In this document: piece after piece, positions 8,917-16,193 of the stretch
Position numbering within the stretch: position 1 is the stretch's first letter
How the letters are laid out: each line of letters opens with the position of its first letter
DNA from: Bradyrhizobium sp. AUGA SZCCT0176
GTDB lineage: Bacteria; Pseudomonadota; Alphaproteobacteria; Rhizobiales; Xanthobacteraceae
Direction: 5' to 3'
Length of the DNA: 64,000 nt
Assembly (NCBI RefSeq): GCF_018130145.1
Contig: NZ_JAFCMB010000015.1
Location: forward strand, 62,001 to 126,000
The notes under the pieces: model-generated
Database searches by the model: none
Told to the model about the DNA's origin: nothing
Seen by the model: only the letters and a program-made list of their open reading frames with translations
Position numbers and translations under genes: made by a program

Positions 8917-9768
8917 ATGCCGCGAAGCCCCATGGTCGTCCGTACCGTCCCCGCATTGCGCCGCGCCCTTGATGGCCTTCGCGCCAGAAAGGCTGATATC
9001 GCGCTGGTGCCAACCATGGGAGCGCTCCATGACGGCCATGTGTCGCTGGTTCGGCTCGCCAAGCGCCGCGCACAGAAAGTCGTCGTCTCGATCTTCGTCA
9101 ATCCGACCCAGTTCGCGCCAACGGAGGATTTCGGCTCCTACCCGCGCACCTGGAAGTCCGACGTCGCCAAGCTCGCGGCCGAGAAGGTCGACCTGATCTG
9201 GAATCCGGACGTCAAGGCGATGTATCCGGAGGACTTCGCCACAAGGATCGTGCCCGAAGGTCCGGCCACCGCCGGGCTGGAAGATCGCTTCCGCCCGCAC
9301 TTCTTCGGCGGCGTCGCCACCGTGGTCGGCAAGCTGTTCACCCAATGCCGGCCGGATGTCGCGATCTTCGGCGAAAAGGACTTTCAGCAATTGCGGGTGG
9401 TGACGCAGATGGCGCGCGATCTCGATCTCGGCGTCAAGGTGATCGGATCGCGCACGGTTCGGGAACGCGACGGGCTGGCGATGTCCTCGCGCAACGTCTA
9501 CCTCGCGCCCGAACAGCGCCAGGCGGCGCCCGAGCTCTATCGCGCGATGAAGCAAAGCGCGGCGCGCCTGCGCGCCGGCGAGCCGGTCGACGCCGTCATG
9601 GGGGCCGGTGCCGAGACGATCACAAGAGCGGGTTTTGCGCTGGACTATTTCGAGGTGCGCCACGCCGAAACGCTGGCGCCGATCGCCTCGCTCAAGCAGG
9701 GTCCAATGCGGATGCTGGTCGCCGCCAAGATCGGAACCACGCGGCTGATCGACAATATCGCGGTTTAG
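8917..9768 (+). CDS. panC: Pantoate--beta-alanine ligase
   Basis: Final step of pantothenate synthesis: ATP-dependent joining of pantoate and beta-alanine. The 283-residue product has the class I synthetase-like nucleotide-binding sites: PTMGALHDGH (residues 32-41, HIGH-like) and, later, DGLAMSSRN with a KMSKS-like role, plus the conserved FVNPTQF and FGEKDFQQL segments. An alternative start is the Met at residue 6. No other pan gene is adjacent, so it is probably monocistronic. Confidence 0.96.
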   Translation: MPRSPMVVRTVPALRRALDGLRARKADIALVPTMGALHDGHVSLVRLAKRRAQKVVVSIFVNPTQFAPTEDFGSYPRTWKSDVAKLAAEKVDLIWNPDVKAMYPEDFATRIVPEGPATAGLEDRFRPHFFGGVATVVGKLFTQCRPDVAIFGEKDFQQLRVVTQMARDLDLGVKVIGSRTVRERDGLAMSSRNVYLAPEQRQAAPELYRAMKQSAARLRAGEPVDAVMGAGAETITRAGFALDYFEVRHAETLAPIASLKQGPMRMLVAAKIGTTRLIDNIAV

Positions 9769-9848
9769 GCCGCCGAACCCCGCCCCACTTGCGCGGAGCA
9801 ACCTCTGCGTGAAATATGTCCACAGGGATAGCGGGGGGAACTGCCAGC

Positions 9849-10622
9849 ATGAGTGCGCGATCGATAGCTACGGTGATATTCGGCGGACTGCTGACGATGA
9901 TCGCAGTCGGTTTCGCCCAGGCCCAGGCGCCGACACCAGATCGGCCGCCGGTCGGCGGCATCGGCCAACTGCCCGATGCCATGATCTTTTACGTCGCGCG
10001 CGGCACGGTGGGCGCTTGTGGGCCGGGCTGCTCGGAATGGATCGCCGCCGAAGGCACCGTGCTGTGGGATACCCACAAGCGGCTGATCAACATCCTCGAC
10101 AGGACCGCCGGGCGCAAGCTGCCTGTCGTGATCCACACCCGGGGTGATTCCGATGTCATTGTCGCGATGAGTCTCGGCAGACTCCTGCGCAGCCGCGGCA
10201 TCGACGCCACGATGGGACCCACCGATGTCGAAGCGTGCCGGGGCAAATCGGAGGCGGATTGTTTTGCGCTCAAGCGTCTCGGCGGGCCGCTCGATGCGAA
10301 GCTCAAGCTCCCCCAGGATCCCTGCGATTTTGCGTGCGTGCTGATCCTGGCCGGCGGTGTCCATCGCATGCTACCGGCCGGTGCCCGGGTCATGCTGACC
10401 GGCTATTACGTTTATAACCGGTTGGCGCCCAATCTTTCCAAGGACGAACGCGTCGGCCTGACCGCACGGTATGATGAGCTGTTCCGCGTCTACTTGCGCC
10501 AGATGGGGGTTGAGACCGAGTTGATCGACATCGTCGACAAGACCTCTTCTGTCCGCCGCCGGATCGAACTGCCGCCCTCTGATTGGATGCGGCTGCATCT
10601 CGTCACCGCGGCATCCCTGTAA
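9849..10622 (+). CDS. Exported COG3904-type protein (ClpP/crotonase-like fold)
   Basis: The ATG at 9849 is preceded by GGGGGGA, better than the in-frame ATG at 9816. The product has a signal peptide (hydrophobic core about residues 5-25, AQA cleavage) and is periplasmic. The pattern DPCDFACVLILAGGVHR followed by a Gly-Tyr-rich turn corresponds to the C-x-S-A-C...GG..R region of COG3904 proteins, which are structurally like Clp-type serine hydrolases. In this protein the serine of that motif is replaced by Phe, so it may be non-catalytic. Function unknown. Confidence 0.7.
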   Translation: MSARSIATVIFGGLLTMIAVGFAQAQAPTPDRPPVGGIGQLPDAMIFYVARGTVGACGPGCSEWIAAEGTVLWDTHKRLINILDRTAGRKLPVVIHTRGDSDVIVAMSLGRLLRSRGIDATMGPTDVEACRGKSEADCFALKRLGGPLDAKLKLPQDPCDFACVLILAGGVHRMLPAGARVMLTGYYVYNRLAPNLSKDERVGLTARYDELFRVYLRQMGVETELIDIVDKTSSVRRRIELPPSDWMRLHLVTAASL

Positions 10623-10664
10623 CGCCTGGCGGCGCACGGTGGACGCGGCCGAATTGATCCAGTC

Positions 10665-11102
10665 TCAGAGCAAACCGAGATCGCGCAGTTCCCGCCGCAT
10701 TGGCTCCGGCATCGACGCCACGACCGCGGCGGACTTGCCGAGATCGGCGGGCGCGCCGTCCTCGGTCAGATAGCGCCAGCCCTGGAACGGGCGCATCGGC
10801 CGCGGCGAGACGGCGATGACCTTGGGCTGCATCACCAGGCGGCACCGTCCGATACCGTCCTTGTCGCGGAACGGCTCGATCGCGATCAGCTTTTCGCGCG
10901 CCGCGATCTCTCCCTTGATCACCCAGTAGAGCGAGCCGCCGGCAAGCAGTTCCTCGTCGCGCTTCGGCGTCATCCGGGTGACGTGGATATGGCGGAGCGG
11001 CAAACCCTTTTTCTTGGCGGTTGCCATCCGTTCGGCAACCCAGCCTTTGAGTTCTTTGACCGACTCGCAGCCAACGGCGAGCTTGATGAGATGAAGCGGC
11101 AT
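10665..11102 (-). CDS. DUF1489 family protein
   Basis: A 145-residue cytoplasmic protein of the alphaproteobacterial DUF1489 family: the N-terminal MPLHLIKLAVGCESVKEL and the central HIHVTRMTPKRDEELLAGGSLYWVIKG are typical. Its role has not been established. It lies tail-to-tail with the preceding exported protein and 38 bases downstream of the membrane protein on the same strand, so the two may form a transcript. Confidence 0.85.
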   Translation of the reverse strand: MPLHLIKLAVGCESVKELKGWVAERMATAKKKGLPLRHIHVTRMTPKRDEELLAGGSLYWVIKGEIAAREKLIAIEPFRDKDGIGRCRLVMQPKVIAVSPRPMRPFQGWRYLTEDGAPADLGKSAAVVASMPEPMRRELRDLGLL

Positions 11103-11140
11103 GGATCGGGTTTAGCGGGCCGCGCGCCGTTTGAAAACGA

Positions 11141-12169
11141 TCATTCGTTGGCGGGCGCAGCAGCTGTGGATGACACCGTCGGTGCTCCCGGCGCCCCCGG
11201 TGCCGGCGACAGCTGGACCGGCGCGGCCGGCGTGCGTTTCGGCGCCGGCGGCTGTTTTTTAGCTGCCGCCAGCGCTGGCGACGCTGTTGCGGTTGGCGTC
11301 GCTGGTGCGGCGGTAGTTGGGGCGGCGGCGGCCGCGGCCGGGCGCGGTGAAGCCGGTGGATTGGCAGCAGCTGGCGCCGGCGCGGCACGAGCGGCGGGCG
11401 GCTCCGGGTTCATGATGCTAATGGGCGGGGTATTGGCCGCGCTCGGGAATTCGGCATTGGTGGGTTTGCCAGTGGGCATCGACGGCGGCAGCCCCGCGAG
11501 CAATCCCGGGGCTGTCGCAGCCTGGGGCGGTGCGTTCCATGACGGCGCGTAGCGCGTGATCAGGTTCTCGTAGAGGCGCTCATCCATATTGGCGACGACC
11601 TGGCGCTTGTCGGCCAGCGCGGCGAAAGCGGCGCATGCAGCCGGCGTGCAATGGTCGCGCGCCATCAGCACATAGGCCATCAGCCCGTAGCGGTCGCGCT
11701 CGACGGCGCGGCGCAGTGCCTGCAGATCGGAACTCGTCGCTTTGTCGGCTGCGGCAGCATCGCCGACCCCGGTCAGGCGGGTGATCTGGGACGCCGCATA
11801 GGTGACCGCGGCAGCGACCGAGTCGGCGGACCCGAACAGCGTCTTCTCGCAGGCGTTGAGGACGGCATCGCCGGCGAGATCGTCGATACAAGAGAGCTGC
11901 GGCAACGCTGCACTGACCGAAGCGACCCGGGTCCCAGCGGACGAGACGCCGCCATCCGGCCCGAAGCTGCGGATGGTCGCGGCGACAGCGACGACGATCG
12001 CGAGCAGCGTCATGACCGTCAGCACGCCATTGGCCACGGATTTCTCCGCGCGCAGCAGCGTGATCAGAACGATGATTCCCAAAAATCCCGCCGCGGCCAG
12101 CGTCAGCCACATCGGAAAGGTCGGTGTACGCCAGATCTGATCCAGCGAAGATGCCCAGTCCCAGCTCAT
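11141..12169 (-). CDS. Membrane protein with Pro/Ala-rich C-terminal tail
   Basis: 342 residues with two hydrophobic segments (about 19-39 and 47-67), then a mostly helical region of about 160 residues with several cysteines (for example CTPAACAAF), and from about 215 on a long Pro/Ala/Thr low-complexity tail. No enzyme motif is visible and I do not recognise the family. The topology suggests an inner-membrane protein with a large soluble part and a disordered tail. Confidence 0.7.
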   Translation of the reverse strand: MSWDWASSLDQIWRTPTFPMWLTLAAAGFLGIIVLITLLRAEKSVANGVLTVMTLLAIVVAVAATIRSFGPDGGVSSAGTRVASVSAALPQLSCIDDLAGDAVLNACEKTLFGSADSVAAAVTYAASQITRLTGVGDAAAADKATSSDLQALRRAVERDRYGLMAYVLMARDHCTPAACAAFAALADKRQVVANMDERLYENLITRYAPSWNAPPQAATAPGLLAGLPPSMPTGKPTNAEFPSAANTPPISIMNPEPPAARAAPAPAAANPPASPRPAAAAAAPTTAAPATPTATASPALAAAKKQPPAPKRTPAAPVQLSPAPGAPGAPTVSSTAAAPANE

Positions 12170-12318
12170 GCGCGGTGTCCCTCACGCAGCATAACGCGAT
12201 CAGCGAAAGCGAATGCGTCTTTGCCCGCATTCACTCCCGACAGAATGGTCCTGCGAACGGGGCCTTTTGACGGCGAGCGATATGGAACCGCGTCAACCGC
12301 TGGTTTGCACACAGCTCT

Positions 12319-12378
12319 CTCAGGAGACCGTGAGCGGCTCAGGAGACCGCAAGCGCGGCTCAGGAGACCGCGAGCTGG
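12319..12378. repeat. Three tandem copies of a 19-21-bp unit at the end of a small gene
   Basis: The unit CTCAGGAGACCGC(A/G)AGC with short variable tails occurs three times (12319-12337, 12338-12358, 12359-12378). The last copy carries the stop codon and final codons of the minus-strand 67-residue gene, so the end of the gene has been duplicated twice outward. Confidence 0.8.
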
Positions 12379-12563
12379 CTTTCCTTGGCTACCCGTTCGA
12401 AGGCTTCGGTCGAGCTCTTGATGCGATACTGGCAGTCGTCACCGTCGGTCGGAAGCAGCCGGATCACCTCATAGGTGCCGCTGGCGGCCGGTCGGGCAAC
12501 GTTGCTGGCAGTGAAATAGACAGTCTCTCCAACGGTGAATTTGTGCTTCAACGCCCTCTCCAT
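12360..12563 (-). CDS. Conserved small hypothetical protein (67 residues)
   Basis: Starts at ATG 12563 (an in-frame GTG lies one codon upstream). The product MERALKHKFTVGETVYFTAS continues with a compact beta-rich sequence including YEVIRLLPTDGDDCQYRIKS, reminiscent of small SH3-like barrel proteins. It has a charged, well-balanced composition typical of a real gene. Function unknown. The 3' end is part of a tandem repeat. Confidence 0.7.
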   Translation of the reverse strand: MERALKHKFTVGETVYFTASNVARPAASGTYEVIRLLPTDGDDCQYRIKSSTEAFERVAKESQLAVS

Positions 12564-12837
12564 CACGCAAGATTGTCGGCGGCGCTTAGTTGTCCCGCTA
12601 GCGATCGGCCGACTTGAGAACCCTGCGTCAACCTAGCACACCACAGGCCCAAAAAGCCAGCAACATCGAGGCATCCAGAACACGCATATTTTGCAGATAT
12701 TTCAGTGCGTTAAATGCCAGTTTGGGGGAATTTGCATAGCCGCTATTCCGGCCGCAATTCCGCATCCCCGGCCCTATGCGGTAGCCAGGGCCGGTGCGGT
12801 TCAGGGGCCATGGAACCGGACGGGTTAACGCCGCGCC

Positions 12838-13494
12838 TCAGATCGCCTCGAGCCGGTCGATCAGCAGCGTTTCGGCCAGCCCGTCGCGGGTCCACTCCTG
12901 GAACGCCGGCAACCCGTCCATCGCCTCGACGTAGCGCTGCGCATCGCCAGTGACCGGAATCGCGTAGGTGCGGAAGCGATGCACGACCGGTGCGAACATC
13001 GCGTCCGCGCCGGAGAAGGCGCCGAACAGGAACGGCCCCGCTTTGCCATAGCGCTGATGGCACTCGGCCCAGATCGCCTGGATCCGCGCCACATTGGCCT
13101 GCGCGTCATCCGACAGCGCAACCGCGCGGATCGGGCGGTGCAAATTCATGCCGCATTCGTTGCGCAGCGCCATGACGCCCGAATGCATCTCCGCCGAGAT
13201 CGAACGCGCATGGGCGCGGGCCGCGCGGTCTTCCGGCCACAGTTTGGTTTGCGGGAATTTTTCGGCGAGATATTCGATGATCGACAGCGAATCCCACACC
13301 GTGACATCGCCATCGACCAGCGCCGGCACTTTTCCCGCATCGCTGAAGCTCAGGATGCGTTGCTTGTCGGCCGGGTTGTCCGTGTACAGAGGAATCAAAA
13401 CCTCTTCGAACGGAATGTTGTTGGCGCGCAGCGCCAGCCATGGCCGCATCGACCATGACGAATAATTCTTGTTGCCAATGACCAGTTTCAACAT
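12838..13494 (-). CDS. Glutathione S-transferase family protein
   Basis: 218 residues with the thioredoxin-like N-terminal GST domain (MLKLVIGNKNYSSWSMRPWL; VPALVDGDVTVWDSLSIIEYLAEKFP carries the cis-Pro and the glutathione-binding Asp-Ser) and an all-helical C-terminal domain. The SSWSMR segment points to a serine-type active site. Such proteins conjugate or isomerise small electrophiles in the cytoplasm; the substrate is unknown. Confidence 0.9.
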   Translation of the reverse strand: MLKLVIGNKNYSSWSMRPWLALRANNIPFEEVLIPLYTDNPADKQRILSFSDAGKVPALVDGDVTVWDSLSIIEYLAEKFPQTKLWPEDRAARAHARSISAEMHSGVMALRNECGMNLHRPIRAVALSDDAQANVARIQAIWAECHQRYGKAGPFLFGAFSGADAMFAPVVHRFRTYAIPVTGDAQRYVEAMDGLPAFQEWTRDGLAETLLIDRLEAI

Positions 13495-13558
13495 TTCAAG
13501 GGAATCCTGTTGGGATCGCCATCATGGCATAGTGCGCGGCAATCGTTCAACCTGTACA

Positions 13559-13620
13559 TCTAGAGCGTTTTCTAGCGAAGTGGGCACCGGTTCGCGTCAA
13601 GAAAACGCGTCAAACCTAGA
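13559..13620. repeat. Dispersed GACGCG/TAGAGCG repeat, copy 1
   Basis: A 62-bp copy of a repeat that also occurs at 24716-24815, 29871-30005 and 31488-31590. Its ends are CTAGAGCGTTTTC and GAAAACGCGTCAAA, with GGTTCGCGTC in the middle. It stands directly upstream of the DUF599 gene. Confidence 0.75.
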
Positions 13621-13653
13621 TGCCGTGACCAAGCGACGACGACGGGGACCAGC

Positions 13654-14331
13654 ATGACCGGATACTGGGTCGATATCGCGGCCATCACGTTCTTCGTCGT
13701 GGAGTGGACGGTTTATGCCTTCACCCTCGAGCGTACCGCCTACGGCCGGGACAGCCTGTCCGCGCGCATGCATATTTATCGCGAGGTCTGGATACGAAAC
13801 CTGCTCGATCGCGAAACCCGCATGGTCGACATGCAGATCATGGCTTCGTTGCAAAACGGCACGGCGTTCTTTGCCTCCAGCAGCCTGATCGCGATCGGCG
13901 GCGGGCTGGCCCTGCTGCGCGCCACCAACGACGCATTGGCGGTGCTTGCTGCGCTGCCGATCGATCTCAGCCCCTCGCCGGCCCTGTGGGAAATCAAATG
14001 CGTGGGCTTGATCCTGATCTTTACCTACGCCTTCTTCAAATTCTCCTGGGCCTATCGCCTGTTCAACTATGTCGCCATCCTGCTCGGCGCGATGCCGCCG
14101 GCCTCGGAAAAAGGCACGCCTGAGGCGGAAGCGCATGTCATCCGCACCACCCGATTGTTCGAATCCGCCGGCCAGCATTTTAATCGCGGCCAGCGCTCGT
14201 TCTTCTTTGCGCTCGGCTATCTCGGCTGGTTCGTCAGTCCATGGGTGTTGTTCGTCACCACCGCGATGGTCGTGATCGTCACCTGGCGGCGGCAGTTCGC
14301 GTCGAATGCGTGGAAGGCGATGGGAAGCTGA
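13654..14331 (+). CDS. DUF599 membrane protein
   Basis: 225 residues with four hydrophobic segments, beginning in the DUF599 manner (WVDIAAITFFVVEWTVYAFTLE) and with the conserved NGTAFFASSSLIAIGG stretch and the C-terminal HFNRGQRSFFFALGYLGWFVSPW. An inner-membrane protein of unknown function. It is flanked by repeat elements on both sides and has no close partner gene. Confidence 0.88.
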   Translation: MTGYWVDIAAITFFVVEWTVYAFTLERTAYGRDSLSARMHIYREVWIRNLLDRETRMVDMQIMASLQNGTAFFASSSLIAIGGGLALLRATNDALAVLAALPIDLSPSPALWEIKCVGLILIFTYAFFKFSWAYRLFNYVAILLGAMPPASEKGTPEAEAHVIRTTRLFESAGQHFNRGQRSFFFALGYLGWFVSPWVLFVTTAMVVIVTWRRQFASNAWKAMGS

Positions 14332-14361
14332 GGAGAGCTTGATGCGGCTCCATACAACGCT

Positions 14362-14480
14362 GTCATACCCGCAAATGCGGGTATCCAGTACGCCGTGGCC
14401 TATCGGTTCAATCATTGCCGTCTCTGGAATACTGGGTCACCCGCCCCCCGTGCGCAATTGCGCACTCGGGCGGGTGACGA
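14362..14480. repeat. Intergenic palindromic repeat element
   Basis: Starts with ATACCCGCAAATGCGGGTAT, a hairpin with 8-bp arms, continues with GTATCCAGTACGC-type sequence and ends with an interrupted palindrome around the CCCGCC...GGGCGGGTGAC segment. It is of the dispersed hairpin type common in Bradyrhizobium intergenic DNA. Confidence 0.6.
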
Positions 14481-14493
14481 CGACTGAATGCGT

Positions 14494-15026
14494 GTTCGCG
14501 ATCTCGCGACGCATTGCGCCCGAGCTTTGAGAGAAATTTCCTTGCCCTCTCCAAAATCAGAGGGCGCAGGGAATGCCGGATGCGCGCTGCACCCGCGATC
14601 TCGTGTGCGAATTGTGCTAAGTAGGCTGCACACGAGCATACAGGGCAGCGGAGAACATCCGACATTCCCTGCGCAATGGCTTTACGGCTTATATCGCGCT
14701 CTCCCTGGTGAACGGGCTTGCTTGCCACCATTGCCCCTGATCAGCTTTTGGCTTCTCAGGAACGTGACGCCAGCATCGGGCGTCAGGACCACACGACTTC
14801 ACCGTACGCTTCAGCTGCGCGCGTCAAAGCGCAACTGTTGCGTCCACCGCGACCCGCCCCTCGTTGTGACGATGGCCAACGCCCCTCTGAGTGGGACGGG
14901 ATGACGATTTATGTGCCGGTGATTTGGGGTCGAAGGAAAGGGAAATATTTTTGATTTTCAGAAATTCTGGGCTTGACATGATTTCTGTAAATCGAAAGTG
15001 ATTTGCCCGTCGGGTTGATTTGTCGC
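14494..15026. repeat. Large structured dispersed repeat, copy 1 (about 530 bp)
   Basis: Aligns along its whole length with 41738-42294. A long hairpin is formed by GCGCAGGGAATGCCGGATG (14564-14582) and its near-complement at 14656-14674, enclosing CGCTGC/GCAGCG and CTCGTGTGC/GCACACGAG (14600-14608 with 14628-14636). A second stem near the right end pairs 14953-14965 with 14981-14993. Short ORFs cross it on both strands, but the conserved feature is base pairing, so I treat it as non-coding. It may be transcribed or act as DNA. Confidence 0.85.
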
Positions 15027-15252
15027 GCTCGCCGCGTTCAGTTTGTTGTTGCACACGCGGCGACGCAGTTCGCACGACGTAGGTGGATGGCGGGTAAACT
15101 CATCAACTCAAGCGATCACCGGACGCCCGCTTAATCGCGCAATACGGACTCTATTCAGGCATGGCATGAGTTCCGAACAGTGCCCGTCAACAGCCGGCTC
15201 CCCGCACGGCGGCTTGTGGCCCCCGGGCCCGAAGGGTTCGCCGCGGTTTTGA

Positions 15253-15266
15253 TTGATCCAGATCAA
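15253..15266. promoter_or_regulatory. FixK/FNR-type box upstream of the nap operon
   Basis: TTGATCCAGATCAA is a perfect TTGAT-N4-ATCAA palindrome centred about 172 bases before the napE start codon. In Bradyrhizobium, expression of napEDABC under low oxygen depends on FixK2 binding such a box (established knowledge). It is the only perfect match to this consensus I saw in the window. Confidence 0.85.
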
Positions 15267-15431
15267 TGAAGGTCTTGCCGACCGGCAGGTAAGAAAAGTG
15301 AGGTCAGGCATCCTGCAACGGAGCAGGCGCGTGGCCGCCTATCCGCCGATTAGAGAAGACACGTTGACTGGCACCGCGGGAGCGTGTGGCCGGCGCAACG
15401 ATGTCCGATATTGGGAGCTGGCAGGTCGTTT

Positions 15432-15641
15432 ATGAGCGACACGTCAAATAAACAGAGAGGTAAGCAACAGCCGGCACCTGAGGCCGTGCTTGCGCCCGGC
15501 CGACGTGCGGAATTTCTCGTATTCGCCATCATTGCCGCCTTCATTTGGCCGGTGGTCGCCGTCGGCGTGGTCGGCGGATACGGCTTTCTCGTCTGGATGT
15601 CCCAAGTGATCTTGGGCCCTCCCGGTCCTCCGGGAGGGTAA
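15432..15641 (+). CDS. napE: Periplasmic nitrate reductase membrane subunit NapE
   Basis: A 69-residue protein with one transmembrane helix (about residues 29-56: FLVFAIIAAFIWPVVAVGVVG then GYGFLVWMSQ), the size and motif of NapE. The start at ATG 15432 is chosen because the NapE homology begins there; the frame is open upstream. It is first in the nap operon and ends seven bases before napF. The C-terminus GPPGPPGG is slightly longer than in enteric NapE. The precise role of NapE is not known. Confidence 0.9.
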   Translation: MSDTSNKQRGKQQPAPEAVLAPGRRAEFLVFAIIAAFIWPVVAVGVVGGYGFLVWMSQVILGPPGPPGG

Positions 15642-15648
15642 CGTCGCC

Positions 15649-15930
15649 ATGGAAAGCCCAGGACCTTCCCGCCGTTCACTGTTGCGCGGCCAACTCCTCT
15701 CCAGGCCCGTCGCCATCATCAACGACGATTGTCTGGCCAAAGCTGGCATCGTCTGCCGCTCCTGTGGCGACGCATGTTCGGCTTCAGCCATTCGTTTCCG
15801 TCCCCGCGTCGGGGTGCCGCCCGAAGCCATCGTCATTGATGACGCCTGTACCGGATGCGGCGACTGCGTCCGGGTGTGCCCGGGCGACGCCATCTCGCTG
15901 GGCGCCGCCCGCCACGGGGGCACATCATGA
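15649..15930 (+). CDS. napF: Short NapF-like ferredoxin with two cysteine clusters
   Basis: 93 residues. Keeps the NapF N-terminal SRRSLLRG and then jumps to the third cluster (C-x7-C-x2-C-x3-C in CLAKAGIVCRSCGDAC) and the fourth (C-x2-C-x2-C-x3-C in CTGCGDCVRVCP). Full NapF (about 160-190 residues) has four clusters; the first two are missing. NapF is a cytoplasmic iron-sulfur protein that interacts with NapA during its maturation. The stop codon overlaps the napD start (ATGA). Two [4Fe-4S] clusters could still be held, so it may be functional. Confidence 0.85.
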   Translation: MESPGPSRRSLLRGQLLSRPVAIINDDCLAKAGIVCRSCGDACSASAIRFRPRVGVPPEAIVIDDACTGCGDCVRVCPGDAISLGAARHGGTS

Positions 15931-16190
15931 CGGCGGAAGGCACCATCCACATTTCGAGTGCGGTCGTCTCCGTGTTGCCGAAACACCGGGACGAGGTGCT
16001 TCGCATGCTCGCAGCCCTGCCGGAGGTTGAGACTCATCAAAGCAACGCATCGAAAATCGTCATCGTGATGGAAGCGGCGGAGAGTGGAATCATGGGTGGC
16101 CGTCTCGCCGAGATCGCATCGTGGCAAGGCGTCTTGTCGGCCAACATGGTGTTCGAGCAGGTCGAGCGTTTAGCCGATATCGGAGACTAG
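15927..16190 (+). CDS. napD: NapA-specific chaperone NapD
   Basis: An 87-residue protein (MTAEGTIHISSAVVSVLPKH) of the NapD family, which binds the twin-arginine signal peptide of NapA and holds export until cofactor loading. The predicted beta-alpha-beta pattern (HISSAVVSVLP, VETHQSNASKIVIVMEA, ASWQGVLSANMVFEQVE) fits. The start overlaps the napF stop by the ATGA arrangement and napA begins four bases after its stop. Confidence 0.93.
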   Translation: MTAEGTIHISSAVVSVLPKHRDEVLRMLAALPEVETHQSNASKIVIVMEAAESGIMGGRLAEIASWQGVLSANMVFEQVERLADIGD

Positions 16191-16193
16191 AAC

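Noticed and set aside
14488..14904. 138-codon frame inside repeat copy 1 (with an equivalent in copy 2)
   Set aside because: The reading frame is not kept in the same register along both copies, while base pairing is; such ORFs are often annotated but probably not translated.
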